Part shown: positions 25,890-40,800 of the stretch, piece after piece
Numbering within the stretch: the first letter of the stretch is position 1
Layout of the letters: the number at the start of each line of letters is the position of its first letter
Assembly (NCBI RefSeq): GCF_914767665.1
Contig: NC_059503.1
Span: 39,370,001-39,434,000 of the forward strand
Direction: 5' to 3'
Origin: Harmonia axyridis
Lineage: Eukaryota > Arthropoda > Insecta > Coleoptera > Coccinellidae
DNA length: 64,000 bases
The notes under the pieces: generated by a model
What the model was told of the DNA's origin: nothing
Databases searched by the model: none
The model's input: the letters and a program-made list of their open reading frames with translations, nothing else
Position numbers and translations under genes: made by a program

Positions 25890-28800
25890 GTGAGTAAATC
25901 ATGATTCTATTGATCTTATTGATATATTAGTGTCAAGTACATTTTTATTTTTTTTGTCAATTGCTGCTTGGGTTTGGGTGCTGTCTTAAATGCTCCTTTT
26001 GCCGAATAATTCATTTCAGGATCGAAATGTGTTCGTAAAACAAATAAATTCGTTTCATCCAATTGATGAAATAATATCTGCAATTATTCTGAATTGATCA
26101 ATATACGGTTGACATTACCAAAATAATTCGACGAAGATAATATCGTTGATGTCAACAAGATATGGGGAAATCTATCAATAAACATAATATATGGAATGTG
26201 AATCAGCGCAAAGATAACTGCACTTATTGCGAAAGTTATATCGTATACACAACCACTGCACTTGAAATTTTTCGGTTGGTTATGATTACGTAATAATTCC
26301 ATATTCGATGTAGGATGTTTCTAGATATATTTCCAAGAGGGAATTCCCAAACGTCAGTGTATTTACCCAACTTCCACATAGAATTTTTGAATTTTTCTAT
26401 TTTTTATTTCATTACAATAATATTGTAATCATAAGAGATTTATTTGATATGTGTTACAATTATGAAACTTTCTGAAAATTTTTAGTTCTTCTCCGTTAAG
26501 TTGTACTGATTTCGTAATTCATAAAACAACCAGAAAACTGATTCACAACAAAAATAGTCTCAAAGAATTTTGACAGTTTCAGAGAATAATATGCACAAAT
26601 AAATGAAGATATACATTTTATAAAATTTTCACAATTTGAATTATCTACAGAAGATATTGTGTTATCTCAATATATAATGATTTATCATAAACTCAAAAGT
26701 CTTTAATATTTACTGCAAATTGTTTTTTTTTAAGATCTTACACCTTGAACAATTTTTCCAACGGACAATAATTCTACCCTTACGTTCTTTCGTTTTCTAA
26801 AGGACAGAAATTTTCGCTGTGATTTCTTCGAAGTATGCTCAAATTTCTTCGTATGGGTTTTCTACAGTTATCTGCAGTCATTTCATATTGCATAGAGATG
26901 CCATTTTGTCTTTATGACAAGGACTTGTATTCTGCTTATTTCGCCATTTGTATATTATTTCATCCGTTCCAGTAAACTTGCTCTTTTTCTCCATTATTTA
27001 TTCTATGATTTCCATCTAACTCCGTTGGTCATTTTGTTTCATATAGGTCTTTCGATACATTTTTTTCTCTTTTTTTTTTCCAGTTGAATTTTCGGATACA
27101 CAGTGAGATACTGTTTATGGAACACTGATTTTTCTACTACAACTAAAAATATTGTTTTATTGAATATTTTCCATATTTATTCATTGAGCCTTCTAGAAAA
27201 TTAGGCATTAGGTATTTTTTTAATCAATATGAAGTTTTTGTAAGAATTTGAAATAATAACATGTCATTGATGTTCATGATGGTAAAAGTACACATGTGTT
27301 CAATTCTGGACTGGTTCTGGAGTCTATTCAAACTAACGAATTTCAGTATAGGATATTTACATCAACAGGTTGTGATATATTTTTAAATTCTATTTATTTC
27401 TAATATTGAAAATATGCATCAATAAAGATGAAGACAAACCTTAATTTATTTTGAAAAAAACCTACAGATTTCATTAAAATTCAGAAGGGTTTGTTTGATA
27501 CACAAACGCTTCTGAATTAAAATTTAAATTCTGAGCGTTTTATGATTCATTTGATATTTTCACAATTAGAATATCTTGAGGATAAAACTGTTTCACATCC
27601 TAAATGACAATAACTGATTTTCTGGAATGGTGTCGGTGGATCAAGGTTAAGAGCTTTTTTTCTATATTTAGAACGCAGTTTCTTTAATGAATTGGCATCG
27701 TCGAGACAGCACTCAAAATCGTTATTGTTCGTTTGAGTGTATTTTCAATTGAGCATCTAATTGTTCGAATAAAAAATATCACTTTGAATTCGATGTCCTT
27801 CAACTGAATGCTATAATTTACTGATAAACTATTTGTTTTGTTTCAGGACCAGCTGTTTCAGCTTGAAGTAAGTATAATATATTAGTTTCGATCACTGTTT
27901 TTCTCTTATCATTTTATTCGCTATTGCGTAGTTGGTTCGATTCGATATTGCTCGAACCGCATTTTGTGCTAAGCTCAAAGTGAATTCGATTGGGAAGATG
28001 AGGGATATTAGGCGGATTGTTTTTAGAACTATGAATAAGTATACCCAGAAGTTAACTTTTCAATAGTTTTTATAGTTCACCTTCATTCTTTTGACTGTTT
28101 AAACATTCAAAAGTTGATAATAGGTACCCCTATCAATATGCATAATGAGGAGTTGGATGTGATTTTTCTTGAAGTATGTAGTTAGATAAAAACACAACTT
28201 ATAGAAACGAACATTTTCCTCAATATCAAGACAATCATATTCATTAATAGATTTGATCTTTAAATAACCTCTTCTACCTTTTTTTATATTTTAATTCAAG
28301 CAAGTACTTAGAATAGGCCGATAAAAAGTAGTTATTATTCATTGAAAAGTATTTTATTGGATTCAAAAACATTTTCTTCCAAAAAAACAGAATTATTTAT
28401 TATTTTTTTCTCCTGGATCAAATTTTGTATGAAGGATAAAATTGTTATGCCTAAATAAGCGGGATATGCTCAAAACGTGACTGATAGGTAAAAGAACTGA
28501 TTTCTGCACCAAATTTCATGCAAATAGTTCTTACAGATTTCAAGGAAACTCTTTAGGTCGTGCACACTCATTGTTTTTCATTTCAGTTTTAAATTTAAAT
28601 TCCTAATCGTAATCGATAGAAATTTCATTTCAATTACATTTCATTCCTTGAAATTTTCTAAAGGTCTAGTATTGAAAATGGTGATTCATCATCAAATGTA
28701 TTCATGTACATGGAGAATTGAAGATATTTAATCTCCTTCTGCAGAAATCCACTGAATCTGAATTGAAAAAATTGGTGACACTTAGTGTTATGATGATACT

Positions 28801-31800
28801 GAAAAATTATTTTCACCTCGAACCTACGATAACTTGAATATTCGATTCTGAATTCGGACATAATATTTCTGTGTCAATAGCAGGTTTTTTTGCCTAAATA
28901 TCTGTTCTTTTAGAATTTTCTGTCGAAAATGATCTCAAGTGATTTTGTTCGACTCAATGATGAAAATTTTGAGGTCAAAATTGACCTTTTCACCCGTCAA
29001 CGGTGTCGACGAATATTTTTTGTGAGTTTTTTCATCGGCATTTCTACGAAATGGAATTTAAAAATGTATACTAGTAGATCATGCGAAATTTCGTTTGAAA
29101 TATTATGGCAGATTCAACTGAAAGATTATATGTGTATATAAATTCCATCCAAAGGGAGACAACATTAGACTTCTAAAAATTCGTGAATTAAGAAGAGAAT
29201 ATCGATTTCAACTGAAATCGTCTAAAATTAACAAATTTGAATGCATAAAGTCCTTCCCTGACCTGGTGCCGATATAAATTGAAAGAAGAAGAGTCAAATT
29301 TTGACATATTCACTCATTAGTTGCTTATGTTTTTCGTTTCTCAATGAAGAACTATTCCAAAAATCCGATAAAAGATATTACGTTCAAGTAACACGTTATT
29401 CTCTTTTTTTATATGTTAGCAGGAAGTTTTGATTTTAGATGATCAAAAATCGGTGTATTTACCTGACTTCACGTCAGTGCTTCTGAAATTTTTTCAAGAG
29501 ATATTTTTTTGAGCTAGATTTAGACACTCATGTTATATCGATTCATTAATTGAAACTCAAACAATTGAATATTTATTATAATTTCACTTTTCTCGAACAA
29601 TCCATATTGTTTACTGGTATATCCCATTAGCACTCAATCAGACCATCGAATAATTTATATATGCTAGACGTTATTGAAATCGGATAAGTGATGTTATTTC
29701 AAATATCAAATGTTCATAAGTTATAGAATCCCAAGATTTACTCTTCTAGGAACCAGTTGCGAAATTTTATTGATTACATATTCATGACACAAAGGAAATG
29801 ATATGACGTAGAGTGAAATGTGTTCGTTGTAGAATTTATATTCCAGCCATCATTTTAATGAACTTTACTTATTTGAAATTAAAATTGTAAACTCTGGTTA
29901 AACTATTCAGTGTTTTACATATTTTTTTTTGTTGAGCATAATGAAGCACTAAAATATAAAATCAGCCAATACCTAACGTTCTCAAAGGAATATTGAATTC
30001 CCTACAATTGTTTTCGATCCAATGAAGAGAAACATTCCTCATTAATTGTGATTGGATGATTAAATTCATAAAAAGGTTGCGGGATCAAGAATTACATGTG
30101 TTGATAATGATTCTCGATATCGGAATTCAATTGTTTCCAACCCCTAGAAACTAGGAAATAAATTTCAATCGTGCCAATATAAATATGTTTCACTATAAAT
30201 CCTATACTATACGACGTATGATGGAAGATGTAGACCAAACAATGATACAAGGATGTTAGAAGAATTCTTCAGAACCGGTTCGTTCCAATTCACCTACATA
30301 TTTTGGCGATCACTAACCAGACACCCATGATTAGAAAACTATATTAGGCCTTGTTGTGTTGGCATCATCGATATCAGTGTCTCCTATCAATTTTTCGCCA
30401 GCCTTCTGCCTTATTTTTCAGATCGTTCTAGTTATTTATCCACATTTTATCTTATTATTTGACTATTCACTTCAAATGTTTATGCAATTTTAAGGAAAAA
30501 TTAAAGAACTTAACCCTTCACGATCAGAAACTATATTTTTCAATAGCGGGAACATTGATATCTACTCAATTTGAAAGGTTTTTTTGTCTCTCAATTACAT
30601 CTGCATTTTCTTCTACATTAATTCATTCGTTATCAAGATGCTCGAATGAAGCCATTTCCTGGAAATATAGGAAAGTACCTAGAGACTTTTCACATTATCC
30701 TCTACTCTCCATGCCATTATTGAATTTCAATAGTTATATTGGTTAAATTTGTGTACAGAAATTTGAATCACTCTATATGACGAAAAAATAGTTTCCTCGA
30801 TGCACACCTATTTTGCAATAGTTGAACTTAATATGGGTAATTGGTTCGCTGTTAACTTGATTTTACAACAAAACTTTCGAAACATACTGCGAATTTAAGC
30901 AATTTTCTTTTATATTAAATATTCTTCCGGTAAAAGTCGACACATAAGAACATAGTAAAATGAATTATGAGATGTGCTCACTCAATGGATCCCATTGTAC
31001 ATTAACGAATTAATTTCAGAGGTATACCTAATATTATATCCTTGAGATTTTTTCCTTAATTTTTCGAGATTAATTTCTATTTCCATGGTATATTTACTTA
31101 TTATTTTTCCTCGATTTTACTCCAAAATAATCAAAAAACTTCCAGAGAATATAGATACCTGCACTAAATTATTCGAATACAACAATGTTAACTTCATGTA
31201 ATCACACATGTCTAAGACTACATTCATTACAGTATTAGGAGATAAAATACTGATTGCTTTCAAAAAGTCTAATACCTCGAAGAAATTCTGGCATATATCT
31301 ATCTCCTCGTGCATTTTTTACTATCCACCATTTCCTGCTTGATAAAATTCAAAAAGTTGAGACAAGCCACAATCGAACTGGAATGATAATCACATTTGAA
31401 TTCCGAATGGGAGAAGGTCAATGACAATAAGTGCAGCTAATTGACGTATTTCACGGTGTCCCTACGTATATTTGACCTTCTCGAGTCGATTAGATGATTA
31501 TTAACTCGAAGATCAAATATCGGTTATTTGAGAGATTTTTTTTCAATTATACAAGGAAATGGAACTGGTATAGGTGGTATTATGGCTTTTTTGAATCCTT
31601 GGACATGACTTTTTTGTGAATATTGGCTTGAGTGCTTCAAGAAATGATAAAACAACGGATTGTTTTAGTTTAATAATGACATCGAATAAGTTTTTTCAAC
31701 ATATGTTTTTATTATTTGTGTCCATGAAAAAGAATTTCTTCGATAATTGAATTTATACAGGTTGTTCTTAAATTGGAGGACAAACGAAATTGACAATTTG

Positions 31801-34800
31801 CTCGGATCCTTTCAGGGAAAAAAAATCTTATAAACGCGGATTCGCAAACGCTTTCTTTTCAAGGTCCGGTTGTTAAAATTTGATTTTTTTTTAAGTTTTT
31901 TCCTCAAAGCTCCCTCCCTTCACAAATTATTCTACTCGAATTTCATTAGACAGAGCAATATCCAAATATTTCTCTATTTGATCAAATAGAGAAATATTTG
32001 GATTCAAGAAGAAGGGTGTCTCTTTATGAAGTCGAGACGCCTATGTTTTTTGTGATCAGTCACTGAAGAAATATACTGCCAGTACCTAATGCTAAGTAAT
32101 CACTTAGAACTTTTCCAAGTGGCAGTATGATACTCGAAGTTTAGGAAAAATACGTTTTAACTGATTGAGGATCGGACAGAAAATGAAGTGCGCCAGTTAG
32201 ACCTCGATGCACATACGTTCAGATCACTCAAACTGTCCAAGCTTTCTCAGAATTACGTGTCATAGTTATAGAATTCATATAAGACTTTTTATTACGTATG
32301 GCTGTGACCGTCAAATTTTTAATTTGCTTTCAGAAGTTCTACCCCTCAGGTAATCTTCTGAATATCTGTGGAGCACAGTCCTCCTGTTTCAGCATGGATT
32401 CAAGAGAGAACACGTGGCTGCTAAGTTCAAAACTAAATAAGATTTATTTCTTCTCATTAATCACCAATGGGGTTTTGACATAATTTCCTTAATTGTCCTA
32501 CATTGTAGAAAGTAAATATTTTTGAATTGCGAAAAAAAAAAAATTCGCTAACTTTTCGTTTTTCGCGAAAAAATTGATGATATGTACTTTGTACCAAGCA
32601 CTGATATATTTTTAAACATTTGTTAAAAAAAAAACTGTCTAAATCATTACAGAAGAAGGAAAACTATATTTTCGTGAAAAAAATAATCGATCGTCTTACA
32701 TTGCTGCCCTCTATTCATTTGCTTCGAAAAAAGCAAGAAAATGAAATCAATGTACAATTTCGTGCACCGTACAAAGTTTGGTCATCCCAGGAGCGCTAGA
32801 GGGGAAATGAATGGGTATCAAAGTTTGACTGATACCCTAAAAGCCACGTGGCGGTTATCCCTCTTAAGATTATTCATCAATCAGTGTGCCGCAGTTTTCG
32901 TCATCATTCTCGTAATATAAGGCGCATGTTTATCAAAATTTTCAAGAATAAAAGCAAAAATTCAATTTTATCATCAATATTTTCTTCAGAAATTGAATTC
33001 AACCTGGAAAGCTCTTAAAACTCGCGTTGGAAATCTTGTATATTAAAAAAAACAGAAATTGCGGTATTGTACAATCTTTGTATAATTTTTTTATCAGAAT
33101 CCGATTTATATAAACAAATCTAAGACCAGAATTATGAGCTACACTCATACTAACCATTGTAACCAGATTTCCATGACTAGAAAAAATAGGGTTTACGTAA
33201 TTATTTCAGTTGGTTCATTCAATTGCTTTTTTAACCCGTATGATTCTGTACAAGTTATTAAGGGAGCATCATATCTCATTAAATCAACATTTTTCATCAG
33301 TGATCGGACTTATAGACTTAATATTATATGCATCACAATGAATTTATTCAACCTATGATGAGTCGGCCGATAAAAGACGATTACTGTCTCTGTATGAGAC
33401 TGTGAGACCTAAATTCAATTGAAAGATATTCACAATATATATGTCCTCGTGCATTTTGAATTCTACACACATAATATCCTTCTTTATAATATACGCCTTA
33501 AATTCACCTCCTCCATGATCTCTATATCTTCTTAAAAAATTGTATCCACCAAAATCATTGTCTAAAATTAATGTAGAGATATTATTGAAATTCTTCAGAA
33601 TTGATCTCGTATTCCAATGAGATATTTCTCATAATGAATGGGAAATGAAGAAGATATACAGCAAATATTTATAAAATTGCTGCGGAGAAAAAAAGGAAGA
33701 GTTGGGTACGCCACTGATAAGTTCCTCATAGCGAACCTATTTTGTCTTTAATTCTCCAAGTCTCCAAATCCATGCTATCTACTATTTTTACCCACATACC
33801 ATCAATCTCACAATTTATCAAGCCTCTTTCAGATTTCCTGAAACTTTTTCTTCAAATACAAAAAATTTTCATCTATACAAATTCTATTATTAACATTTTC
33901 GAATCCTGCATATATCGAGTTCATCGATGTCAAAGATCCATAGTAACCAGCCTCCTCTTATCAGAGTTTATCTTTTTTCTACACGTTGATAGTTATTGAT
34001 ATTATTCGTATTAATATTCATACCCATCTGAAATTGAAAATTTCACCAACATCAAAGAAAATATCATGATTCATTTCTGGCATATCATGAAGGAGTAGAA
34101 TATTTGAATCAATTTTTATCTTCAAAGCCATCAACTTATTTCTTCTTTTTCTTTTTGTAGGTAACATATCATCTTTGAGCTCATTAAAGTAACTTTTTAT
34201 ATACATTGCTCGATTTATTTTCGTCTTGAATTCCTCGAAGAACTCCAAAATATTAGAACTATTATTTGAAATTGGGATTTCAGACTTCACTTTTTTTGAA
34301 CTCCGATATTATGTCAATGCGAGCACTCAATTTATTAACACTCAATTATCGACTTACTCATCTTCAGTAATATTTTTATGATAGACTTCAAATATATCTA
34401 TCAATGAATAATTTTACTAGATTTCAAGTCAAGTTTTCTGTCTCGACCGTCTCTAGTGCCATCTGATTTTTTGCGAATGTTATATAGGAAAAATTCAACT
34501 AATCCAGTAAAATAATAGTAGGCTCGGTCTCCAAGATAAGATATATATGAGTGAGCAATTTTAGAGGAGTAGGTAAAAAAGTTTTTTTGGAAACTCCATT
34601 AGTATTTATGATGAGTTGCTCCTACAGGTCTATAAACAAAATTCAGTTATAGCGTTTTAAATCTATTAGAACATAAAATGGATGGATTATCACACAGTAA
34701 TATCTACTTCAAGGTCAAATCAACCTGCTAATTGATTGTATTGTTGAAATGTGAAATTCAATAGATCAGAAGATCGATAGCCTTCGGTGGTTTATGGTAA

Positions 34801-37800
34801 CATTTACCAAGATATCTATCATTAGTGCCGCTTCGATGCATTGTTCAAGAACACGATCACATTATGTCTCCTCAATATCGCAGGATACTAAAATACACAA
34901 TACTATAGAATGATGCTTAAACTTGAAAGTCGAGTAAGAATGGAATTGAAACGAGTCCTAAAATTTCACATATTGGGTGCATAATATCATCTTATCGATG
35001 TTCACTTTGGAAACTCTGGACACATGATGGTATGAAAAAATAACCCAATTCTAAACATTGTAGATATTATCACTTATGGTATATCGTTATTGAAATTTGT
35101 ATGCTCAACTGAAGATTACTAGATTTGACTTGCGATTAAATTTCTTTTCCGTTTTATTTTTTATTACCATATAATTTTATAATCCGTTAAAACATTCACC
35201 ATTTAGATTTCGAAATGTGTATAGCGTCCAGAGTACATATTTTGAAGCGATATTTGTATGAAAATTCATGCAGAATATGAAATTTCAACACCAAAATTCA
35301 AAATATTAAAATGCAAAAAATCATTCACTCAATCCAACACTTGCATTATGATTCTTTTCATATTTTTTGAGATAAGAGAGAAAATTGGACCAAATATTAA
35401 ATTTCTTTACCCGCGCATCTTAGGTACAAATAATAATTCTCTGAATTCTTTCGGCGCTGTAAAATGATATGCTTGTTACACACCAATAAAACCTCATCAA
35501 TTCTCTCGACATTCCAATTCAGACCGAACTGAAATTGATGTAGTAAAATGCACTTGTAACCGATGGATAATTGGTTTGACTTCAAATCCAGTCGACAATG
35601 TCAAACATTGGACCTACCAGGATACAAATTATTAAGAGGAACCAGCAACTTGTTTTCTCACGACATTTTTCTAGGCAGCATTGCGTGAGAGAATGTACTT
35701 GCGTAGTTATTAATACTGAGCATCTTTAATAAGCTCCAATTTTGAAGGAACGATCATAAGAATTAGTCAGCAGGAACTTTGATTTTCAGTTATTTCTTCG
35801 ATTCCTTATAGAGTTGTCTATCATTTGAATAAATATTGAAAATTATAACTTTGAAGATAAAACAAATCAGACAAGTTTTGAGTAACATTTTTCTGCATGT
35901 TGCAACATAGGTACTATGACCTTTGCCGCAACTGATTAAATTAATATTTTCGTAGCAAAGAGCTGTAACGTTTGATCGAAGGTAGAATTAAACCACTGAT
36001 AATAAATTTGTTTCAATGTAGAAGGGAGTGATTTATTATCATCTTATTTAGAACATTAGTTTCACCAATGCAGTTCAACCCGATCGATCATGACCAGCAT
36101 TTCGAAATGACCTCAAGCTATAGTTTTGCATCTAGTTCTAGAATTTCAACCAACACCATTATAATAATTAACATTAACAATCAACAACATTAAGAAGGGA
36201 TCAAATTTTATAATATGAAATCGCTAGAAGGTGTTCTCTTGAAGTTCGTTTTCTTACTAGATAATGCTTCCGAGTGTACCCAAGGTAAAGAAAGGATTAT
36301 TTTTACTTTTGGGATGAAAAACATCTTCGATTTCAACATTTCTGCCCGCAAAATTCATTGAACAACATTGGTTCTGATATGTCAGTCTGTGTCCGAACAT
36401 CCTTTTAAGAGCTATAATTTCGATGAAATTTAGAAGAGATATTCAGTTTGGGCCAAAAGTTGGCCCTTCAAATGAAGGGTAAGCGTTGAATATGCCAAAA
36501 GTTGAAATCTCCGAGATTTCAATATATCGCGTTCTGATCCGATGTTGATGACAATTGGTAGGGATATTCGGATCAGGTAGCTTGTGATTTAACGAAAATT
36601 TCAACTTTTTCAGATGTACATTGCATCCTGATGATGCTGTAAAAAACGCTCTATGGGAGCGTTTTTACTATTGAAAAATAAAATATATTCTTTTGGCTAA
36701 CACATCAGTCAGAATATGCTATAAAAATGAGTTGGCAAAAATGTTTTTGTCCCTCACACATATGTAAATTACAACATATTTTTTTAAAATTTTTTTGCCA
36801 TGTACAAACGAGAAATTTCTGCTAGAAGGGTACTTTCTGAATTCACCGATTATAAAGAATTATTTGAAATTTTCTAGTTTCATACGAGATGGGTTAGCTA
36901 GGTGAACTGCTAGTTCTCAGATGCAGTTATTATGAATTTATGTTATCATTTTCTGAAGAAATAGTTTTTATTGAATTCCTTTGTAACACGTATCAATTAA
37001 ATTTCGAGCCAAACATTATTGAAGGCATCACAAAAATTCGCCGTAATTGTCCTTGTTGCTCTTATCATTTTGCTTCCTGGAACTGCAGCCTTTTTACCCT
37101 TCTCCCCAAATACGCCCCTGTGCATAAGTTGCTTGCAAACACAAATATATCAAATTTGACCCTTTGTAAATAGAACAAAGCTAACATTAACAAGAATCTA
37201 TTCAATTTTTAGGTAGGTTAATTTATTCACATGATATTCTCAACTAAAAAATCCCCAAGAAAATATGTTATTTATTCAACGATAAAGATTTTACACTAAC
37301 AATTACGATTCATTATCACATGAAACCTTTGCATTGAAAGTTTGATTCCGAAGTTTTATTCTCGAAAATGATGTAGGTAAGTTCGAGTCATTCATCGCCT
37401 GAAATATCACCTTTTACTTTCAATATCAATATCAAAGCTATAGGTACAAAAAGTGTACCTGTTCGAAAATGTATTTTATTCACCATTGTCCATAAAACAA
37501 TAGAACTACGTTTTTGTAAAATATCGGGAAATATTCAGCGTCATTGTATCAATGGATTCATTTAAATTTATTACTAATGTATGTTGAGTTAGTTAGAAAT
37601 CTATTTTTTCTAATTTTTCGAATTTCTCTCAAATTGATGAATGCGCTTCTCTAATGAAGATGATGAATGCGGTAGAGCAAGCAATTTTTGCACCAAATTT
37701 CATGTGAGTAATTCTTAGTGTTTCCTAGGAGAGCTCTGGACAGTGGACGGCAATTGTTCCATGAATGAATGAGCTTGAATTGTTATTCTATATTTCAACT

Positions 37801-40800
37801 CGATCGGCACTCGATATGTTTTTGAGATATTCTATCTGAATTTTGAATCACCTATTCGCACGAAATTTTGTGGGAGGATTCGGACCGTTACTCTATACAC
37901 AGCGCTCAAACCTTGATAAAGCGTCTCGTGAATAGTGGTACACCCTGTATACATGCAACCCGATCGAAACTGTAATCACGGAAATAAGATGTATTTCCTT
38001 TGCAATATTCTCCTTGAATTTTTTTTGGTTTGTTATGATCAACTTGAAAGTTTGGACTGTACGTGAAATTGTTATATCATAACCCATAGAATCACAAATC
38101 CATCGGTTTTGTGGTCGCTGAAATATTGGGTATTTTTGTTCGATATTCTTCTTGAATTTTTAATTGTTCTGATTGCGCGATCACTATAACAGGAGGCTCG
38201 AACTTGTTCCACTTTCAAATGTAAATTTTTATCCCGATCATAATATATGCAGTTTTGGAATCAACAGAAACACGAAATTTCGAACGGTCATATTCATGGA
38301 ACCTCTAGTCGGATTTTACTCATCACTCATCAGCGTACCTAATCAATCGTGGTATTTGAATTCGGAACCTTATTATTTTGTAAAGAACTTGAAAATCAAT
38401 AGCAATTGAATATGCTGTAAAATTAAGAGCTTCTCCAACAATACATCTATCTTGAAAATATGATTCTAAAATTTATTTAATATTAAGTAATTTATTTTGT
38501 TTCGTGAATAATGATGTGTCCATTTACAGCGTTTATATTACACAGATATGAGTATGAATGTCAGCTTCAAGGACGTAGATACCAATTTATTGTAAGGATC
38601 GTTTTACAGTTAATTGTGAGAATATGAATACGCAACTTTTTAAATTATAGTAAAGCATCCGACAGTTAGACATGACGGTTGTTGGTTAATTATTTCCATT
38701 AATGAGAGTGAAAATGTACTTTCAATCTCGCTTTCAATAAATATGCCGTATATCATTGAAATTATTGCTGGCTGGATGATGCCGTGCAATTGTTATAGCG
38801 TATTTTTGAAAATGAAATTTATTTTGGATACAGATGATAGTGTTCTACTGATTAATTGAGGAGTTGTCTAGATCTTTTAAAACATTTTGTCAAGAAAGAT
38901 TAAGAATTGATCATTTTAAAAGCTTGCTTAATGATATTGTCGTAAGAGAAATGTTGGATAGCCGCCGACCTCTTTTAAATAGGCGATTATCAAACAGAAG
39001 ACGGTCATTTATTGATTTCATGCTTTGGAGTTGGTTTGTTTACTTATCACTGAAGAAAATTGTTCAAATATTTTGATAAAATGTGTTATATTTTTAAATG
39101 ACAAACAATCTAAACAAGTCCTACAACTGAGCATAAATGCCTACTGTGCGGGTTAGACGCTCCGATGATTTTTGGACCCTTGGGTTAGTTGCCTGAGGAA
39201 TGAATTCAAAAGTATTTTGATTTTATCATTTTCAATCAAAATTAAATGATTGTTAGAAAAAAATGAATATTTCGAAACAAAAATTATTTGGATGTTCTCT
39301 ACGGAAAAATAATGTTTGGTACTGAAATCGAATAGGTGCATTCCCATTTTACATTTTTCGTTTTTTTCATATATTTTCAACTTTGACATATTTTCTTCAT
39401 TTTTTTTCTCAGGCTTTAGTTTCGAACGTTTATATCGGTTGCAATAATCGCCGTACATCGTGCAAGTTTCGTGCAACCATTTCCTACACATAATGCAATG
39501 AATCTAATCCACCTCTTATATTGTCTTTCTAAAATCCTTGAAATATTTCACAAATTCATATCTATCTTTATCAGAAGAATCTGACCCATCCAAAATTGTC
39601 TTTCGTTAGGGTTTGGGTACTTATTGATAAAATCTATCAAACTCAATTTCTTAGTTCTTTACCCTTGAGTTTTTCAACTCAACTTTTACTTCAGACAAGG
39701 GTAGTTTTGCACTGAAGAATCAATAAAAGCACATGTCAAACTTCTATTTATTTTTTCAGTAGATTCTCTCATCCTTTTCTTCGCCCTTTAATTAAAAAAA
39801 AAAACTTCCAAAAATATTTGGAAACAACAACTTCCTGTTCGATACATTTAAAATTACTTCTTCTTTTTCCCTATTCAAACTAGGTGGTACATTTGAAACT
39901 AAACAATATGAATACCGATTCAACTTATGATATAAAAAGACAAGGGTAGTTTTGCACTGAAGAATCAATAAAAGCACATGTCAAACTTCTATTTATTTTT
40001 TCAGTAGATTCTCTCATCCTTTTCTTCGCCCTTTAATTAAAAAAAAAAACTTCCAAAAATATTTGGAAACAACAACTTCCTGTTCGATACATTTAAAATT
40101 ACTTCTTCTTTTTCCCTATTCAAACTAGGTGGTACATTTGAAACTAAACAATATGAATACCGATTCAACTTATGATATAAAAAGTTCTGTGCCCATAAAG
40201 ATCAGTCTTAATTGAACTTCAGAAATTGGTGCCCGCTTTTTTGCCACAAATCACAACACATCGTTCTAGCGAAATGCACATCGTTGGATGCTTGGAGGAA
40301 AGTGGATTATAGTAGACAAAATACTTCAAAGTATCGAATTCGTACAATTCGCTACTCGTGTAATTAGGCGTCTATCCTTCATTCACCTTTATTCCTTCCC
40401 GGAATTTGAGCCTCATCTATCCTTTAGTATAAACTAATACATATATGAAAGATAGATGGAGCTCAAATTCCGGTGAATAATCACCCTGCTTCATTTTATC
40501 AGTCCATCTCAAGACTGTTTTTTTATTTTCAATTTTGCAATGGATTGAAATTTCGAACAGATCTGATTTCAGTGTTTCATTGCAAATCTGGTTTCATGTG
40601 CCGAAGCCAAGATTTGGCTTGTTCATACGATCATCAAAGTATTGAACTAAACTTAAATCAATGAGATGAAAGATTATCTACTGGAAGTTGTCATGTTTGA
40701 GTCTCACGAATATATTTGTGTACTAACTCTTAAGCCTCTGCGATTAATGTTTATGCTACAATAAACTGCTACTTATTATTATTCGTACCATAAGCGATAG

